Translations under genes and position numbers: made by a program | DNA from: Scylla paramamosain | Lineage: Eukaryota > Arthropoda > Malacostraca > Decapoda > Portunidae | Length of the DNA: 64,000 bases | Assembly (NCBI RefSeq): GCF_035594125.1 | Contig: NC_087171.1 | Span: 18,970,767 to 19,034,766 of the forward strand | Direction of reading: 5' to 3' | The notes under the pieces: generated by a model | What the model saw: only the letters and a program-made list of their open reading frames with translations | Database searches by the model: none | What the model was told of the DNA's origin: nothing | In this document: in pieces, positions 53,036 to 64,000 of the stretch | Position numbering within the stretch: the first letter of the stretch is position 1 | Layout: every line of letters begins with the position of its first letter

Positions 53036-53396
53036 GTGAGGGCCATTCATCAAGGTCATCTTCAACTGAACCAACAGCCACAATCAACCCCCTGTCTCTA
53101 ATAAAAGAAGAGCCTGATTGTGATAACTTATTTAATGATAAATCTGCCAAAGGAATCAATGAAAACACAGACGCCTTAATTGAAGAGACTCAAGAAAGTG
53201 AAAGAACAAGGCGAGATTCAGGTGAAAGTGTTGGTGGATTTGCTGCCATTGCTGGTGTTCAGAAAAGCTCCAGCACAGATGAGAGGACAGAAGACTTTTC
53301 CTCAATTGCTGATTCATCACCAGTTCCTCCAGTAGATGATTCGGCAGGACAGAACATTGCACAAAGTCTTCCAGATACGACTGCTGTTCCTGGAAG
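53036..53396 (+). CDS. Gene B exon: Ser/Glu-rich linker with SUMO-type motif
   Basis: The acceptor is atttcttcag (phase 1) and the donor GGA AG|gtaagg (phase 2). It encodes about 120 residues of hydrophilic, probably disordered linker rich in Ser, Glu, Asp and Thr. It contains LIKEEPD (I-K-E-E-P-D at 53101-53118), a good match to the sumoylation consensus psi-K-x-E with an acidic/Pro follow-up, common in transcriptional repressors. No gene A equivalent of this motif was seen. Confidence 0.82.
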
Positions 53397-53818
53397 GTAA
53401 GGGTATCATTCATTGATGATAAAAAGAGCTGTTTGATGTGTTATTGTCAGATTTATCAGTAATATAATGCAGAATGATTAGAGTTCTATCTATGTAGATC
53501 ACATTTCGTAAATAAATTACATTTATTTATTCGGTGCAATGAAACTGGTCCAATATATTTTCATTAACTATATTCTGTTTCTATTATTGGTATTTTTTAC
53601 ATCAACTGATGTGACACATGATTTATGTATGTTCATCTCAGTCCTGTCCCCATCTGTCCTTTTTATCTTAAAATTCAATGTTTTTTTTTTTTTTTTTTCC
53701 CTCCCCTGAAAGCATTTTCATGTTTTTGTTTGGTATTCAGATATTTCATAACAGGATTATTATGAATCCCATTTAATGTGTTAGCTGAAGCTTTCATCAT
53801 ATTTTTCATAATCTGCAG
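53397..53818. other. Gene B last intron
   Basis: AT-rich intron with poly-T near 53681-53698; nothing else. Confidence 0.6.
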
Positions 53819-53993
53819 GTGTCCATACTGTCCACATCTAGTCCAGAAGTTTGAGGGTGTAGCCATGATGCGACATCTCTTGGTGTCACACCCCTGCAAG
53901 CCAGCCTTTCCCTGTGATACCTGCTGGAGAGTGTTTGTCAAAAGAGCATACTTTAAGAGTCACCAGCAGAAGTGTCAACAATCTCTTTGTTAG
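53819..53993 (+). CDS. Gene B terminal exon: two zinc fingers
   Basis: After an aatctgcag acceptor (phase 2) the exon encodes 58 residues to a TAG at 53991-53993. Finger 1 is CPYC, then x14-H-x4-H, longer than the usual x12 loop. Finger 2 is CDTC-x12-H-x3-C, a C2HC form also found at the end of gene A. The protein ends QQSLC shortly after. Together with the N-terminal modules this means each isoform would carry two kinds of DNA-binding unit flanking the BTB domain. Confidence 0.87.
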
Positions 53994-54066
53994 GTTATAG
54001 TACAAAAAATTACAAGTATGGATAAAGTAGTGCTTTACTTGTTCATACTAATGTACTTGTAAGCTC

Positions 54067-54068
<2 letters not shown>

Positions 54069-54149
<81 letters not shown>
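54069..54149. repeat. (GT)n microsatellite
   Basis: Perfect GT run of 81 bases, 75 bases after the gene B stop. Confidence 0.95.
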
Positions 54150-54150
<1 letters not shown>

Positions 54151-55278
54151 ACGTCTGTGTGCATGTGTGCGCTTGCACTCACACATTCATTGTGCATATA
54201 TGTAAACTTGGAAGAAATACCAATGTGAGGCCTGAGCTTTGTAGTATAGAATACATCATACTCATGATCACCATGCCAATTTCATACATGCTACAATTCA
54301 TAAATGGGAAACTTACAAACCTAAGTATGTTTAAACATCAGGATTGAAGGTTACATACTAACCCATTAATTAATTTCTTTATGTTCTTTAAGGGCAAAAT
54401 TCTACCATGAGATTACACTTATCATGATCACTTTGCACTATTAGATGAGTACTGAGACTGAAAAACCACAGTGAGGTATGGTGTCGCAGTCTTGTGCTCA
54501 TATGAACACTTCACTTACTGAGAAATCATTGTTCTTGTATCTCACTCACAGTGTGCCCCTTGTGATGTCATACTCCTTAACTTATTGATTAATATGTACT
54601 GTTTATTTTGTATTTTCATGTTCATAATATAATTTTGTTACGTATATAAGAATAGGGAGTAATGTAAGTCAAGGAATGCTTTTTGTAGTATTTTTGTAGA
54701 TCTGTAGTGATTTAGTTTTGTACAAGTGACTGCAGCTTTAATTGTCTTTTTGTACATTTGGTCCACCTGTATCAACTAAGAATGCCTTGTCAAGTGAAGA
54801 TGTTTTATATGATATTATTATACAATACACAAATGCCTAATTCTTTTCTTGGCAAGGCAGCAATTTGTGTACAGTAGTTGAACATTTCCTTTACTTCTCA
54901 CCATTCTCCAATGCATACAGATAATTCTTTCTTCAATTTTTGTTTTATTTGGACCAGTACTTATCTCAGGTATTTACATGTGTCTATTTATGTGTAGTGC
55001 ATCCATATATACTACATATATATGCATATTATCACACATAATAGCTTCATGTTTGATAACAATTGCTAATAACTTTTCATTGGGTTATACATTATTTAAA
55101 CTTTCTTGTAAGTCCACTAGTATATATATTTTCCTCTTTTGTATGTTTTGTGCACAAATCTATCAACCTCAATGCCAATACAAGTGCTGTGTTCAACTAG
55201 TCTATTGCTGTCTAATATTCTCTTTGGTTAAGTTATTGTCTTAGTTTAATAAGTTTACAGCAGTAATTGTGTATCTAC

Positions 55279-55488
<210 letters not shown>

Positions 55489-57061
55489 TACTGGTGCTGT
55501 AAGATATGGGCTGCACTCTTAACAGTAAGTACTTATTGCACATCATTATTTCATCACATCACTCCTGCCATGTCATCATATATTATTAACATCCTTCTCG
55601 GTTCATCTAAATATTTATCCTACTTTTTACAATTACAAACTTCCTAATTAAGGACATCGTCTATCATCTCGTTATTTAGATGCTTCTTCATGTCTGCCTA
55701 GTGGCTTAAAATTTTCCACACAACTGTAGTCTTCATATGTTATTAATATAGTCATTGCTACCTTTTCTCTTTGCATTCTTTCATTCAAACAACATGAACA
55801 ATGGGTTAAACTTTGGTGCATCCTCCTTGCTGGCTCTCCAAAGCAAGTAATCACACTCATTGATCATCAAACTAGGTATGTGACAGCAGACAGACCTGTA
55901 TAGTCAACAACACATCTATTTTAAGAAGGTTCAAGGTGAGGGAGCTCATTATGAATCAGTTACTGTTAGAACAAGAAGAAAACGTTATCCTTTTGATGAC
56001 TGAAAGAAATATACATAGTTGCTTAGTGCCTGAGTGACAGCTTTGGTGAAGGGCACTGGGTCTGCTAAGGGCCAGGTATGCCATACACAAAGGAGAAGGT
56101 TATTTAGGTATCACCTCCATAGAACTTATGACACCAGCCCATGCCTTGCATAAGCTAACTTTATGTCATTTGTATGTAATAAATAGCTATTTTACAACAT
56201 AAGCAAACTTTTGACATATGTTAACAAGATGATGTCAAGTGAATGGACTTAGCTAAGGGATGTAGTGCTTCTGTAAAGTAGCTTTAGCATTTATCATGTC
56301 ATAGGCAAAGTCATTGCACTAGTTTTGATAACTGGAATACTTGATAGAAGGAAGAAAGCTCTAATGAAACAGTTTATGTATTTTCTATTCTTATAAAATT
56401 AAGCTTTGTCTCCTCTTGGAGAGTTTTCATATGTGTTGTCTAAAACGTATGTTTTTATTATTATTATTTTTTTGGTTAAGTGTTCTGCATTCTCATGAAG
56501 TGCTAAAATTATTGTGTTCATAATTCATGATTCAGTATATTTTTTTTATCTACTGGTTTAGTAAATTTTATGCATTTAGGAATGGATCTAATTAGGTACA
56601 TAACAGAGTTATTAGATATTTAAAAGTTGTATGACTACTTAAATAACAGTAGTCACTTCAAAGGAATGTTTCATAGTCTTAGATGCAGCTATAACAACAT
56701 AACAGCTTCTACTTCATTTTGATTTTGATTTTTTTTTTTTTTTTCTCAGTAACATATAGATGCATTAAGACTAAGGAACTAATTGAGGAGTGGAGGAAAT
56801 ATGGAGAAATTAAAATAGAATTTGTGTATCTTAAAAAATCTGAAAATCACATCTGTTTTTCATTTCTATACATTTGAAAATTTTTTTTTTTTTTTTTTTC
56901 CATTCCAGATTCAGTCGATTCATGTGTTTATTGATGCATGAACACGAGCCAAAGTAGAATCTGTAGAAGAACTGGATTTTATGGAAGACTAAAATGGGGC
57001 ATCAGTCAGGAATACTATTGCATTTTTCTTGGGTGTGGCATCAGATACGTCTTTCAACAGC

Positions 57062-57064
<3 letters not shown>

Positions 57065-57130
<66 letters not shown>
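57065..57130. repeat. (CT)n microsatellite
   Basis: Perfect CT run of 66 bases. Confidence 0.95.
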
Positions 57131-57134
<4 letters not shown>

Positions 57135-58033
57135 TTTTTTTTTTTTAGCCAGGGACTGTACTTGACGATGGGAAGGATGCTGCAAACTTATTACTGACTT
57201 CCTTTAATCTATTTGTGCTGCATACACGTCAAACCATCTCAACCTATAAGAGATAAGTTGACATGTATAATATTACTATCTACTACAGCTACTGTATTTC
57301 TCTGACCGAGGGATTCACTTAGCCAGGTAATCTTAATAAATTCATCATTTTTTATTTATTTATTTACGCGTGAAGCAGGCCGGCCAAGTGAGAAAAAAAA
57401 AAAAAACGAAAAAAGACCGGTTACTGTAGTTGCCTTTTCCCATGCAAATGAATGAATAAATAAATAAATAAAGTACAAAATGAGTAAATAAATACATGGA
57501 TACATAAAGATAAGTATAAAAAAAAGGAAATTAATAATAATGCTTCATATGTGGCTGGAAGGCCAATATTAATGTAGATTATGTATGTGTATTATCCAGT
57601 GTTTATTTTGTAAATGAGGAGTGTAGTGTTATTATGAGTGTGTATAAGTGTATGAGTGTGTGTAGGGAGTACTGTAACGCGGCAAGATTTGCAGGGGGTG
57701 CAGGCCCGCGGGCCCCGTAGAGTGAAGCCAGTTGCAATACGACCATAACAGCAGTAAGATTGCAGCGAAGTTGTTAGTCGCCGCCAGACCAGAAAGAGGG
57801 ATGTGCTTCTCCCACTACCTGCCGCTGCTGTTGTACCTGCCTCACACGTGTATGGTGTTTATACACCTTGTTTAGGGTTGCCATACGTCCGGATTTTCCC
57901 GGACATATCCGGAAATCAGATAACGAAATATACGTCCGGGGGGATTTTTGAAAATCCCTCAAATGTCCGGAATTTCACCTTCCATCATTACTAACTTAAA
58001 AAATCACATTTATTAAATTTCCTTGGGTTGAAG

Positions 58034-58037
<4 letters not shown>

Positions 58038-58088
<51 letters not shown>
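58038..58088. repeat. (GA)n followed by G run
   Basis: GA run within the 5' leader of the hAT element, ending in a run of about ten G. Confidence 0.9.
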
Positions 58089-58089
<1 letters not shown>

Positions 58090-58302
58090 TCACCGAGTAG
58101 CAGCTGCTTTGGTTTGGTTTCGGTCAAGACTCTGACGTGTATGGGTCCTGCATGAAGTCGGTGCTCGCAGCCTTCCCAACGCCGCCTCACTTGACGTCGC
58201 GCTCGCGCCCCAGTCTTTCACCAGCTCTGATAGGGGTCAGTTTGGATTACTGTTTGCGGCCTTGTGACCTCGTCATTTCAACTATTACTTGTTCTTGTCA
58301 AG

Positions 58303-59780
58303 ATGCCCAAACGAAAGTGTAAATTCACTGCAGAGATGCAGAACAAACTCCCGTGCTTCAAAAAAGGCAGGGATGAGTGGGAAGCTGAGTGTTTGGTGTG
58401 TAAACCAGGAACATTTGTCTCACTGGTACATAAAGGCATTAATGACTTACAGTCACATGTGAGCTCTGAGAAACATAAGAGAGCAGTGCAAGAAGAGGGT
58501 TCATCAATGAAGATGACACATTATTTTGTTAAACCAGGAAGTGAAGCTGAAGATGTTAGTGCTGCAGAAGGTGCTTATGCATTTCACACTGTCAAACATC
58601 ACGGTAGTTTCTTATCCATGGATTGTTCATCTGTTTTGCTGAAAAAAAAAATTTTCCTGATTCTGAGGTGGCAAAGTTTTCTAGTGCTCGAACAAACACA
58701 GCAGCTATTATAAAAGCTGTGCTTGCACCTCATTCTGTTGATGTTGCCTTAAATAACCTAAAAGAAAATTAAGTAGTATACTGTGGAATTGCTACAGATG
58801 GTAGTAATCACGATGCATTAAAGCTGAGTAATTGTCTAGAGTCCTTACCGGGCCTTATTACTGGTCTATTCACTTCAATTCTTTTACACATACCTTCACA
58901 TGCACCTAAAACATCATTTTAAAGTGGGGGACAAATGCCCCCTTCCCTCTAGTCCAGCAAAATTGGGGACATGTGGGAAGGCGGGGTTTTTGGGTGTGGG
59001 GAGACATAAATCAGCGAGCGATTTTCGGCCAGGTTAGGTTAGGTTAGGTTAGGTTAGGTTAGGTAACCTAACCTTACCTAACCTTACCTAACCTAACCTA
59101 ACCTAACCTAACCTAACCTAACCTGGCCGAAAATCGCTCGCTGATTTATGTCTCCCCCACCCAAAAACCCCGCCTTCCCACATGTCCCCAATTTTGCTGG
59201 ACTAGAGGGAAGGGGGCATTTGTCCCCCACTTTAAAATGATGTTTTAGGTGCATGTGAAGGTATGTGTAAAAGAATTGAAGTGAATAGACCAGTAATAAG
59301 GCCCGGTAAGGACTCTAGACAATTACCTAAAGCTGTTTCCTGTAATTATTCAGTACTTTGGAAGAATGGTGGTTCACAGTCAAAACTGATTGAGTTTAAA
59401 AACACCCAAATGAGACTGCAGACACTATTGCCAAATATGTGAAAGAAACCCTAGATAAACATGGGCTCACTAAAAAGTGTGTGGCATTTACAGGTGACAA
59501 CTGCAATACAATGCTTGGAGGACTCAAGCGTAACGAAGAAGGGAATAATGTGTTTGCAAATCTGAAGATGTTGGAAAAGTCATTGATTGGAGTAGGTTGC
59601 CCAGCACATATTCTGAATAACTGTGTTCATCATGGAGCAGAAAGAATGGATATTGATATTGAAAATATTATCAATAAGATTTATCAGTATTTTCATATCT
59701 ACACAGTTCGCTCTGAAAAACTAAAGGAGTATTGTGAATTTGCTGAGGTTGAGTACAGGAAACTTCTCTCTCATAGTAAG
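58303..59780 (+). pseudogene. hAT transposase-like gene, broken
   Basis: The frame opens MPKRKCKFTAEMQNKLPCFK and has a BED-like finger (CLVC ... HVSSEKH) in its first 65 residues. It then reads HYFVKPGSEAED and SMDCSS. It shifts frame at the A-run 58638-58647, has an in-frame TAA near 58769, and reads CGIATDGSNHDALKL just before the palindromic insert. It resumes after the insert with FPVIIQYFG, shifts again, and ends with VAFTGDNCNTMLGG, IGVGCPAHILNNCVHHGAER and YQYFHIYTVRSEKLKEYC. These match the RNase-H-like core of hAT transposases of the kind common in fish and invertebrates. The C-terminal dimerisation region is missing. It is certainly non-functional. Confidence 0.75.
58827..59327. 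mobile_element. 501-bp palindromic foldback element with TTAGG core
   Basis: The arms are near-perfect inverted repeats beginning AGTAATTGTCTAGAGTCC at 58827 and ending in the reverse complement at 59327, each about 210 bases. The centre (about 59033-59122) is (TTAGG)n meeting (CCTAA)n. An 8-bp direct repeat TAAAGCTG flanks it (58819-58826 and 59328-59335), as expected for hAT-type insertion. It interrupts the transposase frame between ALKL and FPVIIQYF, so removal of the insert and one repeat copy would close that junction. Read as a non-autonomous foldback MITE. Confidence 0.85.
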
Positions 59781-59784
59781 GGTC

Positions 59785-60530
59785 GTGTAATGTGTGGGAC
59801 TGAATGAATAGAAGAATGAGATGGAAAGAAAGAAGATCCTGGAATGGTACAAGGAGAAAGAGGCCCCGAGGTATGAAAGGTGGTATGATGGAAGCCTGGG
59901 CGGTGATTCTCTTCCGAGCGAGGGCACAGTGTATGGATGTGAATGCAAGGAGTTGCAGGTGGTCTGAGTCCCGCAGCAAAGTGTGCCAGATGTGTGACAT
60001 GGGAGAGGATGAGACGGTGGAACATGTGGTGCTGGAGTGTGTGAAGTATGCCAGAGACAGGAATGAGATGATGCAAGTGATACTGACTGAGTTAGGGCAT
60101 GATAGGAATGAAAAAGTGGAGAAGACGGGAAAGGAATGGATGGTGTTGTAGAGAGGCGAATGAAAGGATGATTGAGGCGGTGAAAGAGTTTCTGGAGAGA
60201 ATGTGGCGTGCCAGATGTATGAACAATTAGGATAGAGGATGCTGTTGGTTTCTCTCTCTTTTTTTTTTTTCCCTCTTCTACAGGAGTTGCCGATCCAAAG
60301 GCCTGTACCACCTGATGATTGAGGCGGTGAAAGAGTTTCTGGAGAGAATGTGGCGTGCCAGGTGTATGAACAATTAGGATAGAGGATGCTGTTCGTTTCT
60401 CTTTTTTTTTCCCCCTTTCTACAGGAGTTGCCGATCCAAAGGCCTGGCTCAGGAGTGATCCTGTGCCACCTGTACCATCAAGATCAAGATCAAGACCATC
60501 AAGATCAAGATCAAGATCATGACGCATTTG
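59785..60530 (+). mobile_element. 3' end of a non-LTR retrotransposon
   Basis: The frame ILFRARAQCMDVNARSCRW, then CQMCDMGEDETVEHVVLECV is the zinc-binding C-terminal part of a LINE-type reverse transcriptase (C-x2-C ... ET.EHV..EC). A frameshift near 60140 precedes the end VKEFLERMWRARCMNN and a stop. The 3' region occurs twice as a 147-bp tandem (60167-60313 and 60314 to about 60446) and closes with an (ATCAAG)n tail (about 60476-60520), as in elements that end in short repeats. The 5' part is missing. Confidence 0.7.
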
Positions 60531-61918
<1,388 letters not shown>

Positions 61919-62697
61919 ATGCCTGAAGATCAAAATAAAAAAAATGAAGAGGACCCAACAGAGATTGATGATGACAACAAGAAGGTTGCTGTTATTACAA
62001 AAAAGAAGAAAGTTTTCCGTCCAAAGAGTAGTGTAGTTAAAGGTGTGCCCCCAGAGCTGGAAAATGACCCTAAACTAAAGCTGGCAGTTGAAGTATTACC
62101 TCAAAATTACAATTTTGAAATACCGAAGACAATCTGGAGAATTCAGCAAGCTAATGCCAAACATGTTGCACTCCAATTTCCTGAAGGTCTGTTGATATTT
62201 GCCACAGCAATTGCAGACATCTTGGAATCTTGGACTGGAGCTGAAGTCACAATAATGGGAGATGTGACATATGGGGCATGTTGTATTGATGACTTCACAG
62301 CACGAGCCATTGGAGCTGACTTCATGGTCCACTATGGCCACTCGTGTTTGGTGCCCATTGACCAGATAGGCTCCATCCCATGCCTCTATGTGTTTGTTGA
62401 CATTCAGTTTGACACAGTTCATCTGGTGGATGCCATCAAGTCTGTCTTCCCAACAACTGAACCATTGGCACTGGTGTCAATAATTCAGTTTGTCAGTTCT
62501 CTACAGAAGGTTGCCCAGGAGCTGAGGGACTGTGGGTATATAGTGTGTGTGCCACAGTGTCGCCCACTGTCCCCAGGTGAAATCCTTGGCTGCACCTCAG
62601 CCCCAGTGCCTCCTGGACACACCATTATATGTCTTGGTGACGGCCGCTTCCACCTTGAGTCCATCATGATCTCAAACCCAGAATTATCAACTTATTT
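61919..62697 (+). CDS. DPH1: DPH1, first coding exon: diphthamide synthesis 4Fe-4S enzyme
   Basis: DPH1 with DPH2 forms the radical-SAM-like 4Fe-4S enzyme that moves the 3-amino-3-carboxypropyl group of SAM to a histidine of elongation factor 2, the first step of diphthamide synthesis in the cytosol. The ATG at 61919 follows a cttccccag-like string, so a splice acceptor may abut it. After a Lys-rich N-terminus the conserved body begins [18 protein letters not shown], then [26 protein letters not shown] (C121/C122, cluster ligand region), HYGHSCL, and [14 protein letters not shown] (C225, second cluster ligand). The order and spacing match human DPH1 throughout. The donor is TT|gtaagt (phase 2). 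No defect is seen. Confidence 0.95.
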
Positions 62698-63087
62698 GTA
62701 AGTAATGCTTTCTGCAGTTCATATATCATTTATATTATTTTTTTTACTTTTGAAAACAGTGAGTTAATTCACAAATGATGAGTCCTTATTATCATCATCA
62801 TAAATGACCATTTCAAGAAAATGGACATTTTGTTGGTCATGATCAGTCTAGACAAATGTGCATGAGCTGTAATCTAAGCTCAACTAGAATTCATATTAAG
62901 TGCATTTTTGTCATAGATAAAAAGAAGTGTGGAAGAGCATCTGGATAGTTCCTTTAAGAATTATCACACCAGAGAAATCTGCAAATTGATTGTGATTGTG
63001 TTAGATAGGAGATACTGCTTAATTTTTAGTTATATGAAAAATAATTTATGACTATTATACTTAAATCATATATTTTGGATCTTTCAG
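62698..63087. other. DPH1 intron
   Basis: Ordinary 390-base AT-rich intron, gtaagt to tctttcag. Confidence 0.9.
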
Positions 63088-63253
63088 ATACAACCCCTAC
63101 AGTAAAGTTTTGTCTAGAGAGTATTATGACCAACCATTAATGAAAAAGATCCGCAAGGAAGCCATTGATAAAGCAAGCAAGGCTGAAAAATGGGGCCTGA
63201 TCCTCGGTACTCTTGGGAGACAGGGGAGCACCAGAGTCATGGAAAACTTGCAG
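63088..63253 (+). CDS. DPH1: DPH1, second coding exon
   Basis: The acceptor is gatctttcag (phase 2) and the donor TTG CAG|gtatgt (phase 0). It encodes [20 protein letters not shown], then [20 protein letters not shown], which continues the human protein without a gap ([27 protein letters not shown]). The exons with the third cluster cysteine and the C-terminus lie beyond the right edge of the window. Confidence 0.95.
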
Positions 63254-64000
63254 GTATGTGGTGCTTTCAAGCTGATTGCCAGTCCTGGTGATTACCATGT
63301 AGGAATGAATAGTGAGTTCAAAAGAAGTAACTACGTCTACTCTTGCTGCCTTGATGTACTGTGGTTGACTTACACCCTCCTTTGAATTATGTTGAAACTG
63401 GTGTGACTGGTGAATTGGCCAGTGTGGCCAGTGTAGTGTACTCTGGAATAGTAGTGATGAAATGCAGTGATGATAACGTAGTAATTATCAAACAGATAAT
63501 ATCATAAATTGAAATAAGCATAAAAGAAACAGTGTGGTTATTTTATCAGGCAACATACTAATACTATGGTTTAAAGGATTCAAACTTAAAAAAATATATT
63601 TGATTTTTTCTTGCCTCTACATCTCTTTGCTGTTGAAGAAATAAATTTTTCTTCACAAATATTCACAACTTAATAAATACAGTATGACCACACACTGTAC
63701 ATACAACACTCAAATACAGCAAGGCACTTGTTGGTCAAGGTGAGGCTGATGGTTGGGCAACAGTGCCTGTAGCAATTAGCCATATGCTCCTCTATTCACC
63801 ACAGTTAAACAAAGGTTGCATTCATTCTTGCTATTGGACCACTAGACAAACACAGGAACAAGTGATTGGCTATTGTACTTGGCAGTTATTTGATGCAAGG
63901 TAGAATTCAGTGCTTCTTGTTTTATCTTAATTTTTTGTTAATCTTACTAGCTGAAGTAGAATGAAAGTGGCTTAGAATAATTGTGTACCATGATTTGCAT
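63254..64000. other. DPH1 intron continuing past the window edge
   Basis: AT-rich DNA without a recognisable next DPH1 exon; the gene is therefore incomplete in this window. Confidence 0.75.

Larger units (their letters stand above)
57873..59780 (+). mobile_element. Decayed hAT-type DNA transposon
   Basis: The left end at 57873 reads TAGGGTTGCCATACGTCCGG, the style of a hAT terminal inverted repeat. A 5' leader with a (GA)n run follows, then a transposase-like frame from an ATG at 58303. No matching right terminal repeat was found; the element is cut off at about 59780, where retrotransposon sequence begins. A 501-bp palindrome is inserted at 58827-59327. Confidence 0.7.

Noticed and set aside
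59033..59122. TTAGG run as a chromosome end
   Set aside because: It is the centre of a palindrome flanked by a target duplication and followed by 5 kb of other DNA including DPH1, so it is internal.

Overview
The window reads as animal nuclear DNA and most probably comes from a decapod crustacean (crab, lobster or shrimp type). Coding sequence is split into short exons with GT/AG borders. The non-coding DNA is crowded with very long dinucleotide and trinucleotide microsatellites. An internal palindrome carries the arthropod telomere unit TTAGG, and the main proteins are BTB zinc-finger regulators of the kind expanded in arthropods. The taxon is an inference from these traits, not a direct identification.

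Layout. Gene A lies on the minus strand (437-24353). It has a shared 3' core of five exons (437-4213): linker, BTB domain, linker, and a last exon with two zinc fingers. Far upstream are four separate 5' coding exons, each opening with its own ATG and each encoding a different DNA-binding module: BED finger (9801-10554), BED finger (15279-15495), BED finger (17461-17842) and Myb/SANT-like domain (23496-24353). Gene B lies on the plus strand (39754-53993) and is a mirror-image paralogue. It has a Psq/CENP-B-type helix-turn-helix exon pair (39754-41307), a Myb/SANT-like exon (43544-43955), a CGGBP1-like finger split over two exons (48232-about 48924), two linker exons, then a BTB plus zinc-finger core (51027-53993). 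The two genes stand head to head, about 15.4 kb apart between their outermost start codons. That spacer holds microsatellites and a broken MADF domain.

How it works together. The 5' modules that can be closed by hand (three in A, two in B) join the shared core in the same codon phase (phase 1), giving continuous reading frames of 486 to 878 residues. The locus therefore looks like a promoter-driven module swapper: one BTB/zinc-finger body given different N-terminal DNA-binding heads. This is the reverse of the lola and mod(mdg4) layout, where a common BTB N-terminus is joined to alternative C-terminal fingers. It is the main discovery candidate. Use of the 5' exons as alternative first exons is inferred from sequence and needs transcript data.

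Right end. From 57873 to about 60530 is a nest of transposon remains: a decayed hAT-type element with a 501-bp palindromic insert (TTAGG core, 8-bp target duplication), followed by the tail of a non-LTR retrotransposon with a duplicated 3' end. From 61919 to the window edge is the 5' part of DPH1, the diphthamide-synthesis enzyme, on the plus strand. Relics of retrotransposons and a Tc1-like element sit in introns. Gene-free stretches are described one by one; no tRNA, rRNA or CRISPR was seen.
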